From Streptomyces pluripotens (GTDB lineage: Bacteria > Actinomycetota > Actinomycetes > Streptomycetales > Streptomycetaceae): a stretch of 64,000 nt of DNA. How positions within the stretch are numbered: the stretch's first letter is position 1; each line of letters begins with the position of its first letter. Below, one piece after another: positions 17,946 through 25,925 of this stretch. The notes beneath the pieces were generated by a model that had not been told where the DNA came from, searched no databases, and worked only from the letters and a program-made list of their open reading frames with translations. The stretch spans positions 248,001-312,000 of the forward strand of contig NZ_CP021080.1 of assembly GCF_000802245.2 (NCBI RefSeq). The letters are read 5' to 3'. Position numbers and translations under genes: made by a program.

Positions 17946-19337
17946 ATGCACTCCCTGGAGAGGATCGGCCGCTACCACCTCGAACGGCCGCTGGGTACCG
18001 GCGCCTTCGCCACCGTGTGGCTCGCCCACGACCCCGAGCTCCATGCCCCGGTGGCGGTGAAGGTCCTCGCCGAGAACTGGGCGCACCGGCTCGACATCAG
18101 GGAGCGCTTCCTGTCCGAGGCGCGACTACTGCGCCGGGCGGGCTCCAGTCGGGTGGTGCAGGTCTACGACATCGGAGACCTCCCCGACGGCAGGCCGTAC
18201 TTCGTGATGGAGTACGCCGACGGCGGCACCCTCGCCGACCTGCTGGCCTCCGGCCCGCTCGCGGTGTCGGACGCGCTGGTCCTCACGGCCGAGGCCGCGC
18301 GCAGTGCCGCCGCGCTGCACGAGGCGGGCATCGTCCACCGGGACATCAAGCCGACCAATGTGCTGCTGCACACCGCCCCGGACGGCACCCGGCGGGTATT
18401 GCTGGCCGACTTGGGCCTGGCCAAGAGCCTCGCCCAGGCCTCCGGGCTCACTCTTGCCGCGGGCTCGGCCGGCTACCAGCCGCCGGAACAGGCCCAGCCC
18501 AGCGTGGGCATAGATGAACGGGCCGACGTCTACAGCCTAGGCGCGGTCGGCTACGAACTCCTCACCGGAACCGTGCCGGGTCCGCCGGGGAAGACCGTTC
18601 CGCCGGGGCGACTGCGGCCGGAGGTCGGGGAGCCCGTGGAGCGGGCGCTGCTGCGCGCGCTGGAGCCGGACCGGGCTCGACGCTGGCCGGGCGCACAGGC
18701 GTTCGCTCAGGAACTGGACCGGCTGGCAGCGGGCCTGTCGGCCCAGTCCACGCGGCGGCTGGACGGCGTGCGGGGCAGGCTCAGCACCGTGACGCTGGCG
18801 CTCGCCGCGATCCTCACGGCCGCGTCCGCCGCGGTGGCGACGACGGTGGTGATCCAGCGGGGCAGCACGGTGGCGTCCGAGACGCGCGTCTCGGACGCCA
18901 CCGGACGGGTCACCCTTCGGGTGCCTGCGGACTGGGGCCGCGCACTGCGCGACTCGGGCTGGAACCCGCACGCTCTGGGCCTGGCGACGGGACACGAACC
19001 CGGGCTGGTGATCGCCGACGACCTGACCCGGTGGTCCGATCTGAGAGCCGCCGTGAACGGCGTGTTCGTCGGCGTCAGTGAGCACGGCGACGTCACCGCG
19101 CGGGTACGGGACCTCGCGCACCCCGACTGCCACTACTCCGGCAGCCGCACGTTCGCCGGCGCCGACTGGCACGGCCTGGTCCGGGCCTGGAGCGGCTGCC
19201 CGGACGGCGGCTCGGTCACGGAGTCCGCGCTGACCCCGGCGGGCAGCTCCCAGCAGCCGCAGGTGTACGTACAGGTGCGCCAGCAGGGTGCCGATGACGC
19301 CACCGAGGGTGTACTCCGTTCGCTGCAGGTGACCTGA
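17946..19337 (+). CDS. PknB-type transmembrane Ser/Thr protein kinase
   Basis: 463 residues. The kinase domain (about 10-265) has the glycine loop LGTGAFATV (16-24), VAVKVL with Lys39, HRDIKPTN with catalytic Asp133, and DLG with Asp155 replacing the usual DFG; PPE replaces APE. A single transmembrane helix is at about 278-303. The outer domain of about 160 residues contains TLRVPADWGRAL and two cysteines, with no PASTA repeats, and resembles unassigned lipoprotein-like sensor domains. The ATG lies only 47 bp from the divergent sigma factor start. Without a clear ribosome binding site the mRNA may be leaderless. A substrate-binding or cell-envelope signal is likely but unidentified. Confidence 0.9.
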   Translation: MHSLERIGRYHLERPLGTGAFATVWLAHDPELHAPVAVKVLAENWAHRLDIRERFLSEARLLRRAGSSRVVQVYDIGDLPDGRPYFVMEYADGGTLADLLASGPLAVSDALVLTAEAARSAAALHEAGIVHRDIKPTNVLLHTAPDGTRRVLLADLGLAKSLAQASGLTLAAGSAGYQPPEQAQPSVGIDERADVYSLGAVGYELLTGTVPGPPGKTVPPGRLRPEVGEPVERALLRALEPDRARRWPGAQAFAQELDRLAAGLSAQSTRRLDGVRGRLSTVTLALAAILTAASAAVATTVVIQRGSTVASETRVSDATGRVTLRVPADWGRALRDSGWNPHALGLATGHEPGLVIADDLTRWSDLRAAVNGVFVGVSEHGDVTARVRDLAHPDCHYSGSRTFAGADWHGLVRAWSGCPDGGSVTESALTPAGSSQQPQVYVQVRQQGADDATEGVLRSLQVT

Positions 19338-19524
19338 GGGGTGCCTGCCGATGGTCAACGCGGGGAAAAGAATCCCGCGTGTCCCGAACTTTTCCAGCTT
19401 CCGCCGCATCGGAATGTGACGACGGCGCACCCGGCGCCGCAGGCACGCGCTCCCCCGCGTGCCCGAAGAGCCGTACGAGGATCCACGCGAAGATCTTCAA
19501 AGAGACCCAGGAGCGTTGAACGAC

Positions 19525-20235
19525 ATGGCGTACACACCACGGTCCGCCCGGCACGGGGCCCTGCTCGTGGGCACGGTCGCCGTGCTGGGCCTCCTGACCG
19601 CCTGCGGCAACGGCAACGGTGCCCAGACCAGCCCACCGGTCACTGCTTCCGGTACCGCCGCACCCGCGGCGGACGACACCACGAGCCCGGCGTCCGGCAC
19701 GACGTCCGCAGGCGCCTCACCCCCCACCTCCACCCCCGTCGGCACCACCACGGCCACGGCCTCGGCCCCGGGGACGACCACCTCCTCGGGCAGCGACACC
19801 CCTACGACCTCGGCGAATTCCCGCTGCCACACCTCCGAACTGCGCGCCGCCGTGGGCCGTAACGACCCCGGCGCAGGTCAGGAGAACTTCCCGGTCGTGC
19901 TCACCAACAAGTCCGCCCGTACCTGCACCGTGCACGGCTATCCGGGCTTGGCCTTCGTGAACGCCTCCGGCACCCAGCTCGGCCCGGATCCCGAGCGCGA
20001 GTCGGGTTCCCCGACGACCATCACGCTCAAGCCGGGGCAGAGCGCCTGGGCCGGACTGACCTTCTCCAACCCGGAGATCAGCGGCGCCAGTACGGCCACG
20101 CCGACCGCGCTGCTGGTCACCCCGCCGGACGAGCGGGACCACCTGCAGGTGGCGTGGGCGGGGGGAGCGGTGCCAGTCTCCGGGAACTCCTCGTCGGTCT
20201 TCCTGACCGTGCTCAGGCCCGGCACCGGTCCCTGA
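19525..20235 (+). CDS. DUF4232-type secreted lipoprotein
   Basis: 236 residues. A type II signal peptide ends at the lipobox LLTAC, making Cys27 the lipidated residue. A Thr/Ser/Ala/Pro-rich linker (about 30-115) leads to a C-terminal beta-sandwich-like domain of about 120 residues (CHTSELRAAVG, FPVVLTNKSARTCTVHGYPGLAFV, ITLKPGQSAWAGLTF) that matches DUF4232, a very common Streptomyces surface domain of unknown role. Two cysteines in the domain could form a disulfide. AGGAG is 11 bases upstream of the ATG. A strong terminator follows immediately, so it is the end of a transcription unit. Confidence 0.85.
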   Translation: MAYTPRSARHGALLVGTVAVLGLLTACGNGNGAQTSPPVTASGTAAPAADDTTSPASGTTSAGASPPTSTPVGTTTATASAPGTTTSSGSDTPTTSANSRCHTSELRAAVGRNDPGAGQENFPVVLTNKSARTCTVHGYPGLAFVNASGTQLGPDPERESGSPTTITLKPGQSAWAGLTFSNPEISGASTATPTALLVTPPDERDHLQVAWAGGAVPVSGNSSSVFLTVLRPGTGP

Positions 20236-20250
20236 GCAGCTCGGTCCCCC

Positions 20251-20294
20251 TGACGAACCCCGCTGGCCGGCATCCCGGGCAGCGGGGTTCGTCA
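20251..20294 (+). terminator. 14-bp perfect hairpin terminator
   Basis: TGACGAACCCCGCT (20251-20264) is perfectly complementary to AGCGGGGTTCGTCA (20281-20294), with a 16-base loop. It lies 15 bp after the DUF4232 lipoprotein stop. Confidence 0.85.
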
Positions 20295-20431
20295 TGAGTG
20301 CGCCACAACTGTCACAGGACGGCAACAGGCACCGTCGGCCGCGACCCTCCGCGCCCCTTGCGCCATCGAACCCGTCGACCACACAGCGAGCAGGCCCCGC
20401 CCGGGCCGCGACGAGGAAATCGAGGACAAGC

Positions 20432-21664
20432 ATGAGCGGGATCACACGCAGACGGGTGCTGACGGCGGGCGCTGCGGTGGGCGCCCTGGGCACGCTGGCC
20501 GCCTGCTCCTCCGGCACTGGCCTCGAGATCAGCGGACCAGACGGGGCACCAGGAAAGGGCACCGCGCAGGCCCGACCGGCGAAGCTCATCGGTGACGGCT
20601 CCACGGCCGACACCGGCGCCCAGCCGCACCAGCCGCTGCCAGCCCGGCTGAAACCGGGCCGGCGGCCCCCGCAGTTCGTGGTCTTCTCCTGGGACGGTGC
20701 CGGCGAACTGAGCAACAAGTTGTTCTCCCGTTTCCGGAGGGTGGCCGCCGACCACGGCGCCGGCATGACCTTCTTCCTCAGCGGCATCTACACGCTGCCC
20801 GAGTCCAAGAAGCACCTGTACCGCCCGCCACAGCACCCGGTCGGTGCCTCGGCGATCGGCTACCTCTCCGACCGGCACATCCACGCCACCCTCCAGCAGG
20901 TGCGCGCGGCCTGGCTGGAGGGGCATGAGATCGGCACCCACTTCAACGGGCACTTCTGCGGCGCGACCGGTGTCCGCAACTGGTCTCCGGCCGACTGGCG
21001 CAGCGAGATCGAGCAGGCCGTCAACTTCGTGACGAGGTGGAAGACCAACACCGGCTTCACCGACCTCGAACCGCTGCCCTTCGACTACCGCAAGGAGCTG
21101 ATCGGCGGCCGCACCCCCTGCTTGGAGGGCCAGTCTCACCTGCTACCCACCGCCGCCGCCCTCGGCTGGAAATACGACGCCAGTTCCCCAGGCGGTCTGC
21201 AGATCTGGCCCAGCAAGGTCCAGGACGGCCGGATCTGGGACTTCCCGCTGCAGTCGATACCCTTCTCCGGGCACTCCTTCCAGGTGCTGTCGATGGACTA
21301 CAACATGATGTTCAACCAGTCCGGCGGAAACCCGCTCGGCGACCGCGCGCACTACGATGCCTGGCGCGCCCAGGCCCGCGACACCTACCTGGCCGGCTTC
21401 CGGCGTGCCTACGAAACCAATCGCGCCCCCTTGTTCATAGGCAACCACTTCGAGCGCTGGAACGGCGGCATATACATGGACGCGGTCGAGGAAGCCATCG
21501 GGACGATGGCTTCCTACGAGGACGTACGGTTCGTGTCCTTCAGACAGCTCGTGACCTGGCTGGAGGCACAGGACCCGGCGGTGCTGCGCAAACTTCGCAC
21601 GCTCACGCCCGGGCAGTCACCGACCGGCGGCTGGGAAGAGTTCCTGAGCCCGACGGGCGGCTGA
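20432..21664 (+). CDS. Tat-exported lipoprotein of the polysaccharide deacetylase superfamily
   Basis: 410 residues. The N-terminus TRRRVLTAGAA is a twin-arginine signal and is followed by the lipobox LAAC (Cys25), so the mature enzyme is anchored outside the membrane. The catalytic part starts with FVVFSWDGAG in place of the canonical TFDDG block, then MTFFLSGIY and HEIGTHFNGHFCG carrying the His motif, as in the Streptomyces deacetylase-like lipoproteins. IGNHFERWNGGIYMDAVE lies near the end. The divergence of motif 1 means activity on chitooligosaccharides should not be assumed. The ATG at 20432 follows GAGGA; the frame continues upstream through the terminator and is unlikely to be used. 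Confidence 0.82.
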   Translation: MSGITRRRVLTAGAAVGALGTLAACSSGTGLEISGPDGAPGKGTAQARPAKLIGDGSTADTGAQPHQPLPARLKPGRRPPQFVVFSWDGAGELSNKLFSRFRRVAADHGAGMTFFLSGIYTLPESKKHLYRPPQHPVGASAIGYLSDRHIHATLQQVRAAWLEGHEIGTHFNGHFCGATGVRNWSPADWRSEIEQAVNFVTRWKTNTGFTDLEPLPFDYRKELIGGRTPCLEGQSHLLPTAAALGWKYDASSPGGLQIWPSKVQDGRIWDFPLQSIPFSGHSFQVLSMDYNMMFNQSGGNPLGDRAHYDAWRAQARDTYLAGFRRAYETNRAPLFIGNHFERWNGGIYMDAVEEAIGTMASYEDVRFVSFRQLVTWLEAQDPAVLRKLRTLTPGQSPTGGWEEFLSPTGG

Positions 21665-21673
21665 GCGCCCGGG

Positions 21674-23500
21674 TCAGCGCCGCCGGTGCCGGCCCCCTCG
21701 ATGTCGCCCGCCGCTGTTCGAAACGCAGTCGTGAGAGGTGACGGGGCAGCGGACGGCGGTGGCGGACGGCGTGGGCGCCGGGTCGGATTGCGTCACCGCA
21801 GCCGTCGGGGCCGCAGACCCCGAGGACGTGGCAGCCGGGGCGCTGGACGGTTCGCCGGGGCGTGATGACGAGGTCCTATGGGCGTCCCAGTTGACGTTCT
21901 GCATCCGCAGATCGGGGCGAGCGGCGTCGATCTCCCAGCGCTGGGCGGCGCCGGGAGTGCGGATCTTGAGGACGAGGGCACCGGAGCCGTCGGTGGCAGC
22001 AGGGGCGAGCGCCAGCTTCTGGTTCCAGCGGGCCACCAGATCGCCCTGCGCCGTGAAGGCGTAGCGGATGTTCGCGGCGGCCTTGCCCGTGACCGCACAG
22101 GGGGCAAGGCGGACCGAATAGCCAAGGTGGGAGTCCAAGCACAGGTCGGGGGCGGCGGAGTTGCGCAGCAGTCCGTCGGTCTCGTACGTCCACTTCTGGC
22201 TCGGTGCCGTGGAGCAGGTGGTGAGTTGGGTCTCGGCGCCCTGGACGGCCTGCTCACCGACAACCCCGGCGCACAGCCCGGAGGCGAGGTTCCGCAGCCT
22301 GCCGTGCAGAGAGCCGTGGCCGCTGCCGTTCACATCGGCCCAGGAAGCGCCAGGAGAGGGCGAGCCAGGTACCCGAGACGAGGAGCTGCCCGGCCTGGGA
22401 GCCGGGCTCCCACCGGAGCCGAGGAGCGACCACAGCAGCAGGGGGAGCACGATCAGGCCGCTAACGGTGACAACACCCGCGGCAAGGGTGCGGCGCCGGG
22501 CACGGCGGGCCGCACGGTGTGCGATCCGGCGGGATGCGGCGGTTGAGGAGGCGCGGGCGACGCCTGTCCGTCCGGTGGGTTGACCACGGAACCCGGTGGC
22601 CCTGCGAGCACCGGACGTACCGGGGTGAACGACCTCGGTCGGGTCGGTGGAGCCCACAGGTGCGAAAGGCTCACCGCCCGAAGGCCCGACGGCGGCGGGG
22701 GCCGGTTCGGCCGGACGCTCGGCGCGGCTCGCCCGGGACTCCGCGTACCAGCGGGCGCCCCAACCTAGCACCGCCTCGGCGAGCGCAACGCCCAGCCCCG
22801 CGTTGAACTCGACGAGTTGACCGGCGGTCCGGCTGCAGTGTGTGCAGCGGGCCAGATGCTCGCGCAGGTCCGCGTCGATGTCGACGCCACCGCGCCGGAA
22901 GGTCACATCAAGCATGCGCCGATAGCTCCGGCACTCCGCCTCCGGCGCCAGTTCGCGGTGCACGTGAAGGCATTCCTCGCGCAACCGCTCGCGGGCCCGG
23001 TGGAGTTCGGCACGGACGTCCCCCTCGTCCAGACCGAGCAGTGCGGCCGGAACACTCAGGGGTTCGGCCTCGACCTCGGCATGCCACAACACGGCGCGGG
23101 AGGTCTGCGGCACCCGCTGGAACGCGCGGGACAGCAGCCGCCGACCGGGCGGCGGCTGCAGCCGGGCGGTGGCATGCGAGCGCAGCCCGGGATGCAGCAG
23201 TTCCCGGCGGCCCTCGGCATCCCACTCGGCTGCGATCCGGCGGACGGCGACCAGCACTTGGGGCCGCCAGGCCTTGCTCGGCCCCGTATGCCGGAGTGAT
23301 TCCCCGAAGAGCCGGGTGAAGGCGGCGGTGGTCAACATGCCGGCGGCACGCGGGCCGTCGGTGCACAGCCGGGCGTAGGCGAAGGCCGCTTCCCAGTGCC
23401 GGTCGGAAAGTTCACCGACAGAATCGAGGGCGGGTGTGGTTCCCGTCCACTTCTTCAGTTCGTCGCTGAGCAGTTCATCCGACAGGCCTGCCTCATTCAC
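21674..23500 (-). CDS. Sigma-factor-like / zinc-finger / transmembrane / ricin-B lectin fusion protein (paralogue 2)
   Basis: 608 residues. The GTG (23498-23500) lies nine bases after GGAGG. The order matches paralogue 1: a sigma-like helical region (HWEAAFAYARLCTDG, LVAVRRIAAEW, VLWHAEVEAEPLSVPAALLGLDE, RARERLREECLHVHRELAPEAEC), zinc motif H215-x3-C219-x2-C222, Pro/Ser/Thr-rich linker, transmembrane helix at about 338-360 and an outer ricin-B domain (LCAGVVGEQ, QKW at 435-437, LCLDSHLG, QRW). A Ser/Pro-rich tail ends in an Arg/His/Gly cluster absent from paralogue 1. The stop is 9 bp from the convergent deacetylase. Inside-out topology suggests a membrane-tethered transcription regulator that senses a glycan. 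Confidence 0.75.
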   Translation of the reverse strand: MNEAGLSDELLSDELKKWTGTTPALDSVGELSDRHWEAAFAYARLCTDGPRAAGMLTTAAFTRLFGESLRHTGPSKAWRPQVLVAVRRIAAEWDAEGRRELLHPGLRSHATARLQPPPGRRLLSRAFQRVPQTSRAVLWHAEVEAEPLSVPAALLGLDEGDVRAELHRARERLREECLHVHRELAPEAECRSYRRMLDVTFRRGGVDIDADLREHLARCTHCSRTAGQLVEFNAGLGVALAEAVLGWGARWYAESRASRAERPAEPAPAAVGPSGGEPFAPVGSTDPTEVVHPGTSGARRATGFRGQPTGRTGVARASSTAASRRIAHRAARRARRRTLAAGVVTVSGLIVLPLLLWSLLGSGGSPAPRPGSSSSRVPGSPSPGASWADVNGSGHGSLHGRLRNLASGLCAGVVGEQAVQGAETQLTTCSTAPSQKWTYETDGLLRNSAAPDLCLDSHLGYSVRLAPCAVTGKAAANIRYAFTAQGDLVARWNQKLALAPAATDGSGALVLKIRTPGAAQRWEIDAARPDLRMQNVNWDAHRTSSSRPGEPSSAPAATSSGSAAPTAAVTQSDPAPTPSATAVRCPVTSHDCVSNSGGRHRGGRHRRR

Positions 23501-23644
23501 GACTGCATTCCTCCAGACGCGATACGGAATTAGTCCGTACCAGGCGGTGCGGGAAGGCGGCGGGGCAGCTCGAACGACCACCTGAGGCGGCTCTTGTGAA
23601 GCGTGAACGGTGTACGAGGAGCGGCCCGACGCAAACAGGGTGAA

Positions 23645-23705
23645 CGTAGTGCGACTGCGCGCCGACAGCGCACACTTTTACACAACACCGCACGTGGGAA
23701 CAAGG
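23645..23705 (-). promoter_or_regulatory. Conserved upstream blocks of sigma/ricin paralogue 2
   Basis: Block TTACACAAC...CACGTGGG.AACAAGG (23678-23705) and block CGTAGTGCGACT (23645-23656) match those at 11883-11910 and 11861-11872. The gap between the two blocks is 11 bp longer here, about one helical turn, so the same face of the DNA could be presented. Confidence 0.6.
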
Positions 23706-23742
23706 GATCTTGCGGTACTCGACTCCGCGAGTAATTCCCCTT

Positions 23743-23759
23743 ATTGACATGCCGTCAAT
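23743..23759. promoter_or_regulatory. 17-bp palindrome in the paralogue 2 / aldo-keto reductase gap
   Basis: ATTGACATGCCGTCAAT consists of 6-bp perfect arms around a 5-bp centre, in an AT-richer patch. It lies about 240 bp upstream of the paralogue 2 start and beyond the aldo-keto reductase stop. It may be a distal operator or part of an older promoter. Confidence 0.4.
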
Positions 23760-23853
23760 TGAAATCCCCTTCTTCCCATTGCCACCGTTCACTCAGTGGC
23801 CGGCGCCGGCCCGTGCGGTACGCGGCTCGCACCGCACGGGGCCCGGCGGCGAC

Positions 23854-24822
23854 TCAGTGGCCGCTGATGGCACGCGGGGTGTAGGACTGCTGCAGTTCCT
23901 CGATCTCCTTGTCGCTCAGCTCCAGTTCGACGGCGGCCACCGCGTCCTCGATGTGCCGCGGCTTGGCCGCACCGACAATCGGTGCGGCCACGGTGTCCTG
24001 GTGCAGCAGCCAGGCGAGGGCCACCTGGGCAGGGGACACGCCACGGTCACCGGCGATCCGCGTGACGGCCTCGACGATCGCGCGGTCACCCTCCAGGTAC
24101 AGCTGATCGCCGAAACTGTCGGCGGCGCTGCGCCGGGTGACCTTGCCCCAGTCACGGGTCAGCCGTCCACGGGCGAGCGGACTCCACGGCAGGACACCAA
24201 CACCCTGGTCCGCGCAGAGCGGCAGCATCTCCCGCTCTTCCTCGCGGTAGAGCAGGTTGTAGTGGTTCTGCATGGACACGAACTTCGTCCAGCCGTGCCG
24301 CTCAGCGGTGTACTGCGCCTTGGAGAACTCCCACGCGTACATCGAACTCGCCCCGATGTAACGGACCTTGCCTACCCGCACCAGGTCGTGCAGCGCCTCC
24401 ATGGTCTCCTCGACCGGAGTCGCGTGGTCGTAGCGGTGGATCTGGTACAGGTCGACGTAGTCGGTGCCGAGGCGGCGCAGGCTGTGGTCGATCTCGCTCA
24501 TGACGGCCTTGCGGGACAGCCCGCCGCCGTTGGGCCCCGGCCGCATGCGGCCGTGCACCTTGGTGGCCAGCACGATCTCGTCGCGGTCGGCGAAGTCCCG
24601 CAGGGCCTTGCCGACGATCTCCTCGCTGGTGCCGTCGGAGTAGACGTTGGCGGTGTCGAAGAAGTTGATGCCCGCCTCCAGCGCCTGTCGGATGAGCGGG
24701 CGGGAGGCTTCCTCGTCGAGTGTCCATGCGTGCGTGCCGCGGTCCGGCAGCCCGTAGGTCATGCAACCCAGACAGATCCGCGAGACGTCCAGACCCGTGG
24801 AACCGAGCTTCACGTACTGCAT
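23854..24822 (-). CDS. Aldo/keto reductase
   Basis: A 322-residue NADPH-dependent carbonyl reductase of the YajO/Tas-like AKR group. The catalytic tetrad is visible: Asp56 and Tyr61 in FFDTANVYSDG, Lys in LATKVHG, and His in YQIHRYD. The cofactor loop QNHYNLLYREEEREMLPLC and WSPLARGRLTR are typical. The ATG at 24820-24822 follows GGCAGGAG; a longer frame upstream is unsupported. It stands alone; its physiological substrate is unknown, and such enzymes commonly reduce xenobiotic aldehydes and ketones. Confidence 0.92.
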   Translation of the reverse strand: MQYVKLGSTGLDVSRICLGCMTYGLPDRGTHAWTLDEEASRPLIRQALEAGINFFDTANVYSDGTSEEIVGKALRDFADRDEIVLATKVHGRMRPGPNGGGLSRKAVMSEIDHSLRRLGTDYVDLYQIHRYDHATPVEETMEALHDLVRVGKVRYIGASSMYAWEFSKAQYTAERHGWTKFVSMQNHYNLLYREEEREMLPLCADQGVGVLPWSPLARGRLTRDWGKVTRRSAADSFGDQLYLEGDRAIVEAVTRIAGDRGVSPAQVALAWLLHQDTVAAPIVGAAKPRHIEDAVAAVELELSDKEIEELQQSYTPRAISGH

Positions 24823-24961
24823 CGTTGCTGCTCCTGCCTTCGGGGCGATGGTCACGGCCGAGCCTACGATGTGTCCGGGCCCCGACTTGACGACTTGAGC
24901 GTACGGGCGATTTGATCCTGAGTCGTGCCGCGCCGCCCGGCGTGGGCAGGATGGAGCGGAC

Positions 24962-25807
24962 TTGCCCCCCACGGGTGTTTTCCGCGTCGGGGGTTCCCGA
25001 ACGACCCCAGGCGCCTGGTCAGCCTTGGCCATCGTTATCGCCGCCCTGGCCGGCTGCGCTTCCGGCGGCGCAGGGAAGGGCAGCTCGCCAGAGCCGGCGG
25101 CCGTGCGGCTGCCGCCGCGTCACGCCGGATTCGACTACCAGATCGGCGGCGCCTATCCCCCGCCGAAGGGCGTGCGGATCGTCAGCCGCGACCGTTCCGA
25201 CTCCCCCGCGCCCGGCCTGTACAACATCTGCTACGTCAACGCCTTCCAGGCCCAGCCCGCCGAACGCTCCTCATGGCCGCCCGACCTGCTGCTGCGCGAC
25301 GCGCACGGCAAGGTCGTCATCGACGAGGACTGGAACGAACCGCTGCTCGACCTCCGCACGCCGGCCAAGCGGACGCGGATCGCGAAGCGGGTGAACCGGT
25401 GGATCGACGGCTGCGCGGAGAAGGGCTTCGACGCCATCGAGCCGGACAACTACGACAGTTACACCCGTTCCCACCACCTGCTCACCGCCGATGAGGCGAC
25501 GTCCTTCATCATCCTGCTCTCCCGGCATGCACACGCCCGGCATCTGGCCATCGCGCAGAAGAACACCGCCGAGCTGGCCGGTGAACACGAGCGCACCGGC
25601 CTGGACTTCGCAGTGGCTGAGGAATGCGGGCAATACGACGAGTGCGGGGTGTACGCCAAGGCGTTCGACGACCGGGTGGTGGACATCGAGTACACCGACG
25701 GAGGCCTGCGCTCCGCACTCGCGCACTGGGGCAGCCGGCTCAGCATCGTCCGCCGCGATCGGAACGTCTCCACTCCGGGTACAGCCGGGTACGTCCGCAA
25801 GGCCTAA
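24962..25807 (+). CDS. Endo-alpha-1,4-polygalactosaminidase-like (GH114) lipoprotein
   Basis: 281 residues. The N-terminal hydrophobic segment ALAIVIAALAGC ends in a lipobox (Cys32), so it is surface-anchored. The mature part fits the GH114/TM1410 TIM-barrel: FDYQIGGAYPPP, YNICYVNAFQAQP, DEDWNEPLLDLR, GFDAIEPDNYDSYTR (probable catalytic acidic residues) and DFAVAEECGQYDECG. Family members cleave galactosamine-containing exopolysaccharides. The TTG start follows GGAG by five bases; no better start is seen. It is divergent from the aldo-keto reductase and shares the theme of surface-polysaccharide processing with the two deacetylases. Confidence 0.82.
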   Translation: MPPTGVFRVGGSRTTPGAWSALAIVIAALAGCASGGAGKGSSPEPAAVRLPPRHAGFDYQIGGAYPPPKGVRIVSRDRSDSPAPGLYNICYVNAFQAQPAERSSWPPDLLLRDAHGKVVIDEDWNEPLLDLRTPAKRTRIAKRVNRWIDGCAEKGFDAIEPDNYDSYTRSHHLLTADEATSFIILLSRHAHARHLAIAQKNTAELAGEHERTGLDFAVAEECGQYDECGVYAKAFDDRVVDIEYTDGGLRSALAHWGSRLSIVRRDRNVSTPGTAGYVRKA

Positions 25808-25868
25808 TGTCCTGAAGATCTTGGGTCCTGGCCCCGCACGTCGCGGACCACCGGCCCGAAGGAGAGGC

Positions 25869-25886
25869 GCCCCGCCCGGGCGGGGC
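25869..25886. terminator. GC-rich palindrome between convergent genes
   Basis: GCCCCGCCCGGGCGGGGC is a perfect 18-base palindrome located between the GH114 stop (25807) and the nitroreductase stop (25926). A hairpin with a tight loop could end both transcripts. Confidence 0.45.
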
Positions 25887-25925
25887 CCGTCACACCGGGC
25901 CCCGGCGCTGGCCCCACCCCCGGCG

